Shown: one piece after another, positions 13,474 to 24,592 of the stretch
How positions within the stretch are numbered: position 1 is the first letter of the stretch
How the letters are laid out: each line of letters begins with the position of its first letter
Origin: Ceratothoa steindachneri
Lineage: Eukaryota; Arthropoda; Malacostraca; Isopoda; Cymothoidae
DNA length: 64,000 nt
Direction: 5' to 3'
Assembly: GCA_963969495.1 (NCBI GenBank)
Contig: OZ018330.1
Location: 67,280,907-67,344,906, forward strand
Notes under the pieces: model-generated
The model's input: the letters and a program-made list of their open reading frames with translations, nothing else
Told to the model about the DNA's origin: nothing
The model's database searches: none
Made by a program: the position numbers and the translations under genes

Positions 13474-13507
13474 CTAATGATGGTCCTCGTTGAGGTCTGA
13501 AACGTCC
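13474..13507 (+). ncRNA. Hammerhead-ribozyme-like motif, degenerate
   Basis: CTAATGA (consensus CTGATGA), a stem CCTC-GTT-GAGG, then TGAAAC are in hammerhead order within 34 bases. One core position differs, so activity is doubtful. AATAAA follows at about 13512. Such motifs are known from the terminal repeats of Penelope-like elements in arthropods; no Penelope coding trace is seen nearby. Confidence 0.4.
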
Positions 13508-13593
13508 TCTCAATAAATGCTTACAGCAATTTCCTGGGTCTTCATATTCCTACTACGAATCAGATTCTCAAGGAACAAATCAATTTAGAACTA

Positions 13594-13600
<7 letters not shown>

Positions 13601-13682
<82 letters not shown>
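13601..13682. repeat. TA microsatellite
   Basis: Uninterrupted (TA)n, about 82 bp, directly before repeat family C copy 1. Confidence 0.98.
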
Positions 13683-13683
<1 letters not shown>

Positions 13684-13686
13684 CAG

Positions 13687-15145
<1,459 letters not shown>

Positions 15146-16165
15146 TTGTATTCTCGAGTGAGCCATTAGCTGTGTTTTAATTTTCTATCACCAAAAGAAG
15201 CAACCATGCAGGAAGCAGTTTATGCCTGACTGGATTGATATCAATGTTCATAGCAGAGTCAAGGAGCTTTCCTATTGTCCCAAAGAATTTATCGTCTGAC
15301 ATTGTAGAGCCAATAAGGTAAAAAATCAAATGGTGTAGGGTAAATTTACATGATGTTCAAAATTGCACACCAACCACTAGCTTATCTTATACCCATGGTG
15401 TAGCACCACCTTCCACACTACCCCAATGGCTAACAATGTCATTAAAACTCACTTCTTTCATCCAAGCTAGCATGGCAATAGAAATCTTGTCCTCTATTGA
15501 CTAGTCGTTAGTTGCTTTTTTGTGGAACAAATTAGAGCAGATAATAGCTCCTAAACTCATTGACAACACTATAGTGTTTTTTTATATTTGTAGGAAAAGC
15601 TTGGATACTACGCTCAGCTACCATTATCACGTTAGTAAGGTCAGTCTGTCCATGAAAGAGGATGCAGGAGATCCTTTCTCCTCCCGGCACTTATCTTCGA
15701 CCTTTAGGATTAACTCTATATTTAACTTATCATGTGCTATCTTGACCTTTTTTTATATAAAACACTTTACTTGTCTTGTCTTATGTGACGAGGCTTGCAT
15801 CATTTAGAGCCGATGTGACTGTTGCTACAGTTAACCTCAGCCATATTTACAAAGTAACACTAAGAAGGGCAATGTTTGATATATCATCATAATTTTTCTG
15901 TATGTTAGTGGATTCTGAATTTTTAAGGTCATTTACTAGAAATAATTCAAATTCAGAGGCGAACTCGTATTAAGTATCAGTTGTTTGCATTTCCAGATCT
16001 GCATCAAGAGCAAAAAAGCTTTTAACATCTTTTATGGCTGCCTTAGTTACTGGTGCAGCATTTTTCTCTTTGCTGCTTCTCATTCTTTCTGCCTTTGTTT
16101 CCACCAACTGCTTTTCCAATGCCATCACCTGTATTTTGTCTCTGGTAGATCAGGGTACCTTTATT
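15146..16165 (-). pseudogene. Unrecognised coding-like trace with stops
   Basis: Read right to left, one frame keeps a protein-like composition for about 250 codons with only a few stops. It starts with a charged coiled-coil-like piece (ALEKQLVETKAERMRSS, then KAAIKDVKSFFALDADLE). Later phrases are IQAFPTNIKKHYSVVNEF, LAWMKEVSFNDIV in another frame, and MSDDKFFGTIGKLLDSA near 15305-15260. I do not recognise the family. It could be a decayed gag-like or viral-type gene, or chance composition. Confidence 0.3.
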
Positions 16166-16634
16166 TTAGGGTTCATTTACTTCCAACTTTTTCTTTTTGC
16201 CCCTTGATATAGGTTAGATATTTCAAAGGAATCTTTTTCTCTCTGCTACAGAAACAGCTAATCTGGGCTTGAACCATATAATTCCCGCAACTTCTCCACT
16301 CACAGCTGGTAATCTTAAACATGTAAGTCAAAATATCAAATTTTGTTTCTCATTTAACAATGAACCTTTCCTTTGGGCTCTTGTTTGCCCTTCACAAGAG
16401 AAAGTTTCTCTGCTTGATTCCAGCCATTGTTGACTTTGGCCATAACAATCACCATTTTATTGATAACAGGCAGTTTGAAAAGAACATTTGCTTTCTTCCA
16501 CTAACAAATCAGACTAGGAGAGATGTCCATTTTATTTACTTGGTATTTCATTCTGTCGTCTTCACTTTGTCCCTCAACTAGATTTCATAGCTCAGGATAT
16601 CCCTCACCGTTGGCAATTGAGACACCAAAATTAC

Positions 16635-17693
16635 TGTGAGGGGATGCCCCTCTAAGGACCAGCGTGAGAGGAAGCCTTCGAAATACCGCTTTCAGCCCCT
16701 TCGCTCCAAACCCCGTGTTCCTTGTCGGGGGAATTTTAGAATCATCGAGAAGGAAGCACTCCCGCGCTAAGTCACTGAACCCGGCTGTATTTGCTTATAC
16801 GGGACGTACATGGCTCTCCCTCCCCTGTAATACCGCTGAATTATAGCCCCATGCCTCACAGGCATGTCTTCCGCTGCGCGAGCGGCCGTACAAACTAAAC
16901 CCCATGCCCTGAAGCAAACTTCGCTGTCCGATCCAACTCGTTATCTCTAAGTAAGTTTGCATAGACTGACGTTGAGAATCTTCTGGGGACAGCCATCCCC
17001 CGGGGCTATCTATTGGACCAGTCACCTGGCTATTTAACCCTGCGTCTGCCATTCCTCGAGATTAAGAGTCTGCCAGTCCCTCTGTTCAGAGCGTTTTGTC
17101 TGTTCCCCCGCGAAGTATTGCAACACCTGTTCGATTCGTACCTCGTCGTTAAGATCTCACCAGCAGATCGCCCTTCGTAAATATTTGGCCCCTGTTCAGT
17201 AAAAAAGCTTATCGAGCCACCTTCTTCCCGGAGAACTGTGCGGCCACCTTCATCTCGCCCCCCCTTTCAAGACTCCTGTTCCTCGTGTCTGAGACTCCCT
17301 GACGAGCCTCAGAACCGTCTAGTGTTTGAGATTCCATCTTTCTGGAGCAGAGAAATATCTCGTTCTTCAACAAGAAATACTCAAACCCCCATCTACGAGC
17401 CCTCCTCCTAAGGACTGACAGAAGTATTCCCTCGAAGACCTGTGCCGTTGGTCTTTCCCATCCGAATCCCACTAAGCTTCAAGTTAATGCGATTTTGCGT
17501 TGTAATCCCCTGATTATAACACCCCGTCAATCGTCACCTGCATTCCCCTATGAATTAACTTCCCACCCAAACTTAAATAATATCCATTGTTCGAGTTAAC
17601 TATAATTTTGCACTCCCCGCTTAGCTCTGTCATAATGTAAACTGTTACGATCAAATTAACTATCTTTATAAAGCAATTTGTTCCCCTTTACCC

Positions 17694-17696
<3 letters not shown>
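16635..17696 (+). mobile_element. Candidate LTR, related termini, interrupted by a younger insertion
   Basis: GC-richer island beginning TGTGAGGGGATGCCCC, matching the TGTGAGGG start of family A. The composition (C/T-rich blocks, then an AT-rich right part) resembles the other LTRs here. Its right end runs into the TA tract that holds the complete element at 17767. No second copy is present in the window, so the LTR call rests on the terminus and composition only. Open frames inside (17209-17472 minus, 16795-17052 minus) have no recognised motif. Confidence 0.4.

Positions 17697-17766
<70 letters not shown>
17697..17766. repeat. TA microsatellite, left flank of the complete LTR element
   Basis: (TA)n directly abutting the LTR. 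The right LTR also ends in (AT)n, so the element sits inside a TA tract and ATATA can serve as its 5-bp TSD. Confidence 0.95.
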
Positions 17767-17770
<4 letters not shown>

Positions 17771-19142
17771 GTAGAATGACTCCCGACGATACCATATATA
17801 TCTATTCGTTGAGGGAACTTCCTTAATTATCTTTAGAGTGCGTTTACTGTCTGGCGGCCGATATTAAGTATCTTCGATATGCTTAAGAAGTGGAACTGAG
17901 CTCAAGGATAATAATATTGCTATCATTAATAAAATAGAGTTTTATTAATAATAACTATAAACAATACACAAAAACGGAAAATATTGACATAAACAGAATG
18001 GAAAGGGTCGTGGAGACTCGGGCTAATCCAAGGATTTAAGGGATTAAAAAAGGTAAAACAAATATAGAGTTAAAGAGATGGGATGGTTCGATAAACAATT
18101 TAAAGCACAGGATAGAATTGACAAAAGGGATCAATACTCAAAAGGTGACGTTTGGCTTACGTAACTTTTCATTAGGGTGCAGTGGAAGGTACTTGAAGGA
18201 ATATTCGGTCCGCTGGCGAGTTCCAGCCGAAGGGAGGGGATAAAAGGATCCTGACGAGGCGTCTTGGAAAGGAGAACCGTTTCTCGACGAACGGCTTGAA
18301 GAACAATGGCTGTTCTAGGTTGTTCTCTTCTGAACAAAGGGGGGGGGGATGAGAACCGTCTCTTGTCTACGGGCTCAAGAACAATGGCTGTTCTAATGTT
18401 GTTCTCCTTGAACAAAAGGGGGGGTGAGAACCGTTTCTTGGCGAAGGGCTCAAAACGAACAATGGCTGTTCTAGGTTGTTCTCTTCTGAACAAAGGGGGG
18501 GGATGAGAACCGTCTCTTGTCTACGGGCTCAAGAACAATGGCTGTTCTAATGTTGTTCTCCTTAAACAACAGGGGGGGGGTGAGAACCGTTTCTTGGCGA
18601 AGGGCTCAAAACGAACAATGGCTGTTCTAATGCTGTTCTCCTTGAACAACAGGGGGGAGAGCCTTGGGGACGTGGCGTCGGAAAGGCTCGAACCTTTGGC
18701 ACTCAAGGAATATTGTCCTCCTTCTGGACAAGTGATGGTGAATCTCAAGGTCGAGGTCCCTTGGCGCACAAAGGGAGAGAGGGTCGTGGTGATGTTTCGC
18801 GACGAAAATCTGGATCTCCAATCTGATCTTAGTGGTAAAGTTTCCATATAAATAGCCAGGACATCTCCTTGGCGTGGGGGAAAATGGAGTGAAAGCTTGG
18901 AGATAACGCACAGCCGGGCCGGGGAACAATGCCTTATCTGTTCATTATCCTAACTCGATCTGGCGAGGTCGGCGTACGGGGGCGAACGGGGGGACGATAA
19001 CCTCCTTGTTTAAACATTGGCATCCGGTAGCTGAGATAAGACTCCAAGCCTGGAATCGAAGATGCACGTGGGCAGCATCGTGGTTTTAAATAATACGGGG
19101 TAGGAGTTGAAATTAAACGCAGCTTCAACACGTTCTATCACA
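17767..19142 (-). repeat. 3' LTR of the complete element
   Basis: Plus-strand ends are TGTCGTAG and TCTATCACA. Compared with the 5' LTR it differs by a 2-bp indel near 17935 and scattered substitutions in the repeat array. The array at about 18295-18660 contains units of roughly 110-120 bp with AGAACA-ATGGC-TGTTCT. Confidence 0.92.
18295..18660. repeat. Minisatellite-like array in the LTR with AGAACA/TGTTCT palindromes
   Basis: At least five occurrences of (A)GAACAATGGCTGTTCT, most followed within about 10-15 bases by TTGTTCTC and GAACAA, separated by G-rich runs and GAGAACCGT. The same array lies in the other LTR at about 22735-23085 and, diverged, at 7380-7770. Its place upstream of the TATA-like region suggests a U3 enhancer array. 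Long open frames across it come from the repeat period, not from a gene. Confidence 0.75.
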
Positions 19143-19160
19143 CCCCTCCATTCCAGGGGA
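19143..19160 (-). promoter_or_regulatory. Polypurine tract next to the 3' LTR
   Basis: Minus strand reads GGAATGGAGGGG immediately before the LTR start TGTGATAG, the expected place for the plus-strand primer of an LTR element. Confidence 0.7.
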
Positions 19161-19633
19161 AGTTGTCACTTCGAAAAAAAAGAGAGAAGGGACAACGATA
19201 GAGCTCCGTTGTAGGGAACTCGTTTTCTTGTACCAACCGTACCTTCCTGCACCTAACTAGTATTACCTCAATACATATGATTATTTTGATCTTTAGATTA
19301 CAGGGGAAAATAACCTTTAATACAACTTAATCAAAGAAAAAAAAGGGGCATGGAACAATGAAATGATATAAACTTAGTACATACGGGACAAAATAATTTA
19401 TACGTAAATTAATAAGAACAAATATATATACATACAAAAAATTAGACATTGAGCGTTACAAAATTCAGACATATACATTAATTAATTATATTACAAAAGA
19501 ATCTTAAATTAAGTCGTACAAGACGGTATATACCTACATGGAGATACTAATCCTATGAATACAATTATTCTACGCTATTCGGTAACGCATTTCTACTGAG
19601 GGCGTCAGCGACCTGGTTATCGGAACCTTTTAT
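19161..19633 (-). other. 3' non-coding part of the LTR element; RNase H end, no integrase
   Basis: Minus-strand reading just past the stop at 19634 gives KGSDNQVADALSRNAL, the usual end of Gypsy RNase H, so that stop is a late mutation. After this come stops and AT-rich sequence up to the purine tract. No H2C2 finger or D-D-E core is present. Confidence 0.7.
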
Positions 19634-20485
19634 CTAATTTATTTTAAACTGATACTCTTGCAAGAGTAAACTCCAGCGCATGATGCGGCCGTTTGTGTGT
19701 CTCAAATTCCTAATATAGGCTAACGGACGGCGGTCGGTTCCTATTTGAAATTCTTTACATATCAAGTACAGCTTGAATTTGTCTATGACCCAGATAATTG
19801 ATAGAGCTATCTTTTCTCTAGTGGCATATCTCTTTCCGCGTGGTAATAATTGACGACTAGCATATGCAACTGGATGACTCGTTCTGTCATCCACGTATTG
19901 AAGGAGTACACCTCCAATGCCCTCGTTGATCACGTCGGTCTTAACCCCAAAGGATTTTTCCGGGTTGGGCAACTTTAAAATGGGGGCAGAAATGAATTTA
20001 CTTTTGAGCTGATTAAAATGGGAAACAGCGACATCATTCCAACGTAAACGATCGGGGAAATTCTTTTCCTGTAGGGGGCGTAGGGGGGCCAAAATTTCAG
20101 CGAAATTCGGAACAAATCGCTGATAGTACAAAGCTGATCCTATGAGCGATCTTATTGGCTTCTTTGTAATCGGGAGGGGCATGTCGGCGATTGCCTTAAT
20201 CTTGTTCTCTTGGGGACCTAACTGGCTTGGTCCTATTTTGAAACCCAAATATTTGATGGTTTCGTGGGCAAACTGGCATTTGCTGGGGCCAATGATGAGG
20301 CCATTTTCACGCAGTTGCTCGAAAAGAGCTAATAGGGTGGGTAAATGGTGATTCCATTTAATTAGTTCTTGTAGCTGACTCTTCTGACGTGGTGTCAGCT
20401 GCGCGTCACTATCCAGGTGAGAGGGTTCCAAAGACTCGCCTGGTAGGGAAGGAGGAGGGTAATCGGCTTTAGGTTGGATGCACAC
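19634..20485 (-). CDS. Gypsy-type pol fragment: RT thumb plus RNase H, RT core deleted
   Basis: 283-codon frame. Residues about 20-44 are the usual pre-RT linker (LTPRQKSQLQELI). It then jumps straight to the end of the RT palm and thumb (LLALFEQLRENGLIIGPSKC, then YLGFKIGP), so fingers and the YxDD catalytic box are missing. The join lies at about 20350. The connection region follows (IRSLIGSALYYQRFVPNF), then RNase H with GVKTDVINEGIGGVLLQ carrying the first Asp, VAYASRQL, EKIALSIIW (Glu) and QIGTDRRPLAY (Asp). RNase H looks complete; polymerase activity is impossible. It lies in a different frame from gag-protease upstream. Confidence 0.88.
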   Translation of the reverse strand: MCIQPKADYPPPSLPGESLEPSHLDSDAQLTPRQKSQLQELIKWNHHLPTLLALFEQLRENGLIIGPSKCQFAHETIKYLGFKIGPSQLGPQENKIKAIADMPLPITKKPIRSLIGSALYYQRFVPNFAEILAPLRPLQEKNFPDRLRWNDVAVSHFNQLKSKFISAPILKLPNPEKSFGVKTDVINEGIGGVLLQYVDDRTSHPVAYASRQLLPRGKRYATREKIALSIIWVIDKFKLYLICKEFQIGTDRRPLAYIRNLRHTNGRIMRWSLLLQEYQFKIN

Positions 20486-20657
20486 TGTCTGGATTACATT
20501 AAGGGACTCCGCGGGGCAATCCTCTTCAAGCGCCGATGCTTCGTCCAGTTCTACGAAGGTATCTCCAAGGGCGCGTTGGGGGTTCCTTTTTTCTTGGGGT
20601 CCAGGGACAGTCTCCGTGTCCTTGTCTGGGGCCTTATCACCTAAGGGTTTTAGTGAT

Positions 20658-21836
20658 TCACACTCCTCTTTTGCCGTCCTGAAAGTCCTGGTTAGGGGTC
20701 TCCGAGAAATCGGACGGTATCGGGGTTCTGATGGGGACGGGCTCCTGGGCTTCTTTCTTATCTCGGCCTTGAGGAAGGGCGGCTTGAAACACAGGGTCGA
20801 AACTTACTTGGGGGCTCTGTCCTATAAGTACGGAACAGAATTGTATGGGTGCTACAATGACTTCAGCCCAGCCATTATAATATTGACATTGCAGGTAACA
20901 TCTAGCGACGGGGAATCGCTTCGCCCGCCCAAGGAGGTCATGTACCACCGCAAATTTTTCGTGGTTAGAGGCCACTGGGAGGAGTTCGTCGGACACGATG
21001 AAGCACGTACATCCTGTGTCCATGACGAGAGTCAATACTCGGCAGCTGTCCACGCTGCCCTCCTCATATTTCAAAGTTCCCGATGAACTTTTACCAAAAA
21101 CAAAATTTACCTGGTGGCCTGACGGAGGGGGAGAAGTTTCTGCTTGGGTCTGCACCACCGGGGGAGCCGGGGTTGCATTAATCTGGTGAACTTGGTGGGC
21201 TGGTCCGCTTTTAAGCCTAGAATTTTGGGGGCAATTCCAGCTCATGTGGTTTTCTACACCACAGGTGAAGCATATGGTTGGTCGTTTCGGGAAGAGAGAT
21301 GGAGGAGAAGTCTTAACGGGAGGTTTGGAGTCCCGTTGTTGGTTTTGGGGAAAGAAGTTTTGGGGTTTTACGGGGCTCGGAAACTTTGTCAGCTTTCCTG
21401 GGAAGGAGCGCGAGTCCGTCCTTCTTTCTTCTCGTTGGATTTCTTTTTCTCGTTCTTCTCGTTGTATTTTTCTTTCTCGTTCTTCTCGTTGTATTTCTCT
21501 TTCTCGTTCCTCTCGTTGTTTTTTTCTTTCTCGTTCTTCTCGTTGTATTTCTCTTTCTCGTTCCTCTCGTTGTTTTTCTCTTTCTCGTTCTTCTCGTTGT
21601 ATTTTTCTTTCTCGTTCCTCTCGTTGTATTTCTCTTTCTCGTTCCTCTTGTCGGATTACTCTTTCCCTTTCACTTTCTACCTTTTTTCTTTGATATTTTT
21701 CTTCAATCCGAGCTAGTTCACTCTGATGGTGAAGGTACACTTGTCTTATCCATTCCTCTCTTATGTACTAAATTAGTTCTTTTCCGGAAAGTCCCAAGGA
21801 TTCTCCTTGCGCTTTAAAGATTTCAAACTGAGTCAT
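20658..21836 (-). CDS. gag-protease of the family B element (one stop near start)
   Basis: Translation from the ATG at 21836 (MTQFEIFKAQGESLG) meets a TAG at 21768-21770, then stays open to 20658. Order: basic-acidic coiled coil of repeated REREIQREER units (about 21690-21420); proline-rich stretch; zinc knuckle CFTCGVENHMSWNC (C-X2-C-X4-H-X4-C) near 21275-21230; retropepsin with the active-site triplet in LVMDTGCTCFIVSDELL near 21030; and the later phrase VIVAPIQFCSVLIGQ. Gag packages the RNA and the protease matures the particle. The frame ends about 20660, and a +1 or -1 shifted frame continues into the pol linker (AKEECESLKPLGDK). The reverse-strand hydrophobic frames across the coiled coil are artefacts. 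Confidence 0.88.
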
Positions 21837-22164
21837 CTTTGCACTTGGGGGCGCACTAGTCAACCAACTAAAATTCCTCGCAACAAGAATTATGCCTCTA
21901 TAGAATTAGCCTACCTAAATATGGGCACTGAACTATTCGTACTTGGTTTCTCAATCTAAATAACCACTGACTAAAATCACAAAAAAACACAAACAAATTA
22001 TTATAACAGTTCCTTGAGCTACTCCAGCTTCTTAAGTTTAAAAAAAAAGGGGGGATAGCAATCGTTAAAACAAAAGGGAACTACTATATTCTATTATTAT
22101 AACGAATAACACTATGCTTTACTCGACTGAGACCAGTGTTTGCAAAGATATAGCGTTAAACCTT

Positions 22165-22179
22165 ACACACCTGATACCA
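22165..22179 (-). promoter_or_regulatory. Candidate primer-binding site
   Basis: Minus strand reads TGGTATCAGGTGTG about 27 bases after the 5' LTR, separated by a TA run that may have expanded. TGGTATCAG is a common start of initiator-Met tRNA primer sites in LTR elements, but the match is partial and the spacing unusual. Confidence 0.35.
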
Positions 22180-22206
22180 AATTTAAATAGTATATATATA
22201 TATATA

Positions 22207-23575
22207 TGTCGTAGAATGACTCCCGACGATACCATATATATCTATTCGTTGAGGGAACTTCCTTAATTATCTTTAGAGTGCGTTTACTGTCTGGCGGCCG
22301 ATATTAAGTATCTTCGATATGCTTAAGAAGTGGAACTGAGCTCAAGGATAATAATATTGCTATCATTAATAAAATAGTTTTATTAATAATAACTATAAAC
22401 AATACACAAAAACGGAAAATATTGACATAAACAGAATGGAAAGGGTCGTGGAGACTCGGGCTAATCCAAGGATTTAAGGGATTCAAAAAGGTAAAACAAA
22501 TATAGAGTTAAAGAGATGGGATGGTTCGATAAAAAATTTAAAGCACAGGATAGAATTGACAAAAGGGATCAATACTCAAAAGGTGACGTTTGGCTTACGT
22601 AACTTTTCATTAGGGTGCAGTGGAAGGTACTTGAAGGAATATTCGGTCCGCTGGCGAGTTCCAGCCGAAGGGGGGGGGATAAAAGGATCCTGACGAGGCG
22701 TCTTGGAAAGAAGAACCGTTTCTCGACGAACGGCTTGAAGAACAATGGCTGTTCTAGGTTGTTCTCTTCTGAACAAAGGAGGGGGAAGAGAACCGTCTCT
22801 TGTCTACGGGCTCAAGAACAATGGCTGTTCTAATGTTGTTCTCCTTGAACAACAGGGGGGGTGAGAACCGTTTCTTGGCGAAGGGCTCAAAACGAACAAT
22901 GGCTGTTCTAGGTTGTTCTCTTCTGAACAAAGGGGGGGGATGAGAACCGTCTCTTGTTTACGGGCTCAAGAACAATGGCTGTTCTAATGTTGTTCTCCTT
23001 GAACAACAGGGGGGGGTGAGAACCGTTTCTTGGCGAAGGGCTCAAAACGAACAATGGCTGTTCTAATGCTGTTCTCCTTGAACAATAGGGGGGGAAGCCT
23101 TTGGGACGTGGCGTCGGAAAGGCTCGAACCTTTGGCACTCAAGGAATATTGTCCTCCTTCTGGACAAGTGATGGTGAATCTCGAGGTCGAGGTCCCTTGG
23201 CGCACAAAGGGAGAGAGGGTCGTGGTGATGTTTCGCGACGAAAATCTGGATCTCCAATCTGATCTTAGTGGTAAAGTTTCCATATAAATAGCCAGGACAT
23301 CTCCTTGGCGTGGGGGAAAATGGAGTGAAAGCTTGGAGGGAACGCACAGCCGGGCCGGGGAACAATGCCTTATCTGTTCATAAGCCTAACTCGATCTGGC
23401 GAGGTCGGCGTACGGGGGCGAACGGGGGGACGATAACCTCCTTGTTTAAACATTGGCATCCGGTAGCTGAGATAAGACTCCAAGCCTCGAATCGAAGATG
23501 CACGTGGGCAGCATCGTGGTTTTAAATAATACGGGGTAGGAGTTGAAATTAAACGCATCTTCAACACGTTCTATC

Positions 23576-23578
<3 letters not shown>
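22207..23578 (-). repeat. 5' LTR of the complete element
   Basis: Near-identical to 17767-19142 with the same termini and internal array. On the minus strand it begins TGTGATAGAACG and ends TTCTACGACA. Open frames inside (22984-23283 and others) are shared by both LTRs and are not genes. Confidence 0.93.
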
Positions 23579-23649
<71 letters not shown>

Positions 23650-23673
23650 TACTCGTATTTATATTGCTCCGTT

Positions 23674-23707
<34 letters not shown>
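23579..23707. repeat. TA microsatellites, right flank of the LTR element
   Basis: Two (TA)n tracts (about 23579-23644 and 23679-23707) split by a short AT-rich spacer. Confidence 0.95.
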
Positions 23708-23712
<5 letters not shown>

Positions 23713-23799
23713 TTATATTTTCTGGTCTTGATCTTTATATATCCTTGAACTACAACTTGGCAAGCCATTATATAAATCGCGGTCAATCGAAAACGCACT

Positions 23800-23998
23800 C
23801 TAATAATTAAGGAGGCGGCCTCTCACTCCTTTAATTGCTCCCAAGCATATCGCAATGGCCTCGGGCCGGCTATTTGCCCGTGCTTGTGTATGCACCCTTG
23901 CTTCGAGTGGGTCTTGACAGTCATACCTCGACATATACTCAACTAAGAACTTGATTTCATCCTTCTTCTGACTTGAATAATCACATAAAAGGTTCACA
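23800..23998 (-). CDS. Possible terminal exon of unknown gene
   Basis: Reading right to left, a strong acceptor (T-rich tract ending TTTATTTCAG) is at 24001-23999, followed by 66 codons to a stop: NLLCDYSSQKKDEIKF, LVEYMSRYDCQDPLEAR, SRPEAIAICLGAIKG. Composition is protein-like, but the family is not recognised and no upstream exon was found before the hAT relic. It may be a chance acceptor next to a short frame, or part of an unknown element. Confidence 0.25.
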
Positions 23999-24592
23999 CT
24001 GAAATAAAAACAAAAATAAAAGAGGTTTGTATCCACTACAAACAGGTAGCAAAGTATTTCACAGGTAATTATTATAGAAAACTTCCAACATATTGCTTTG
24101 CATGTACTTATGTAAATTGCTACGCAGGTAACGTGGGCTAGATATAAACTATTTAAACAAGTAGACAAAAGTAACCGCCTTTACAAGGACCAGTTGGTAT
24201 TTACAAGCTGCTTATTCTCGCTGCAACAAGGCGTTGCGTTGCTTACTTACGCCTTTCAATATTTCTTTCATTTATGAATTTTGCGATAAATGGCAGCTTA
24301 TACCAAACTAAATTATAATTTCCATTATGTGGAATACAATCTACTTTTCTTTGAATAATTAGATAACTTATATATTTTATGAATTATCTAGAACAGCGTT
24401 TGTCAAACTTCTTTGTCATCGCTCCACCTTTCAAGTTACATTTTGAATGTTATAGTAAATGTAGTTTTCATAGCAATAAAACCCATGTATTAATGCCTAA
24501 ATAATTTGAATGTAGTTTTTTTTTCTATTTTAAAGACTAATAATGAAAATGCTAAAAAAAAAAAAAAATTGCTAGCTTGCTTCAATACTTTT

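Larger units (their letters stand above)
17767..23578 (-). mobile_element. Complete, non-autonomous Gypsy-type LTR retrotransposon (family B)
   Basis: 5.8-kb element read on the minus strand: 5' LTR 22207-23578, leader, gag-protease 21836-20658, shortened reverse transcriptase plus RNase H 20485-19634, purine tract, 3' LTR 19142-17767. LTRs are near-identical (small indels and scattered substitutions), so insertion is recent. Termini are TG...CA and the TSD is ATATA within a TA tract. There is no integrase anywhere and the catalytic core of reverse transcriptase is missing, so movement would need a related helper element. It encodes a recognisable gag, protease and RNase H with one stop near the gag start. 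Confidence 0.9.

Noticed and set aside
18295..18660. Possible CRISPR-like array of repeats and spacers
   Set aside because: Units differ, spacers are themselves repeated, and the array sits within an LTR of a eukaryotic retroelement.
18131..18929. Several 100-codon frames on both strands
   Set aside because: They lie inside an LTR, recur in the other LTR copies, and arise because the repeat period keeps frames open.
21144..21817. Long plus-strand frames rich in Phe/Leu/Ser (possible membrane protein)
   Set aside because: They are the reverse strand of the gag coiled-coil repeat; the minus-strand frame has a zinc knuckle and a retropepsin motif.
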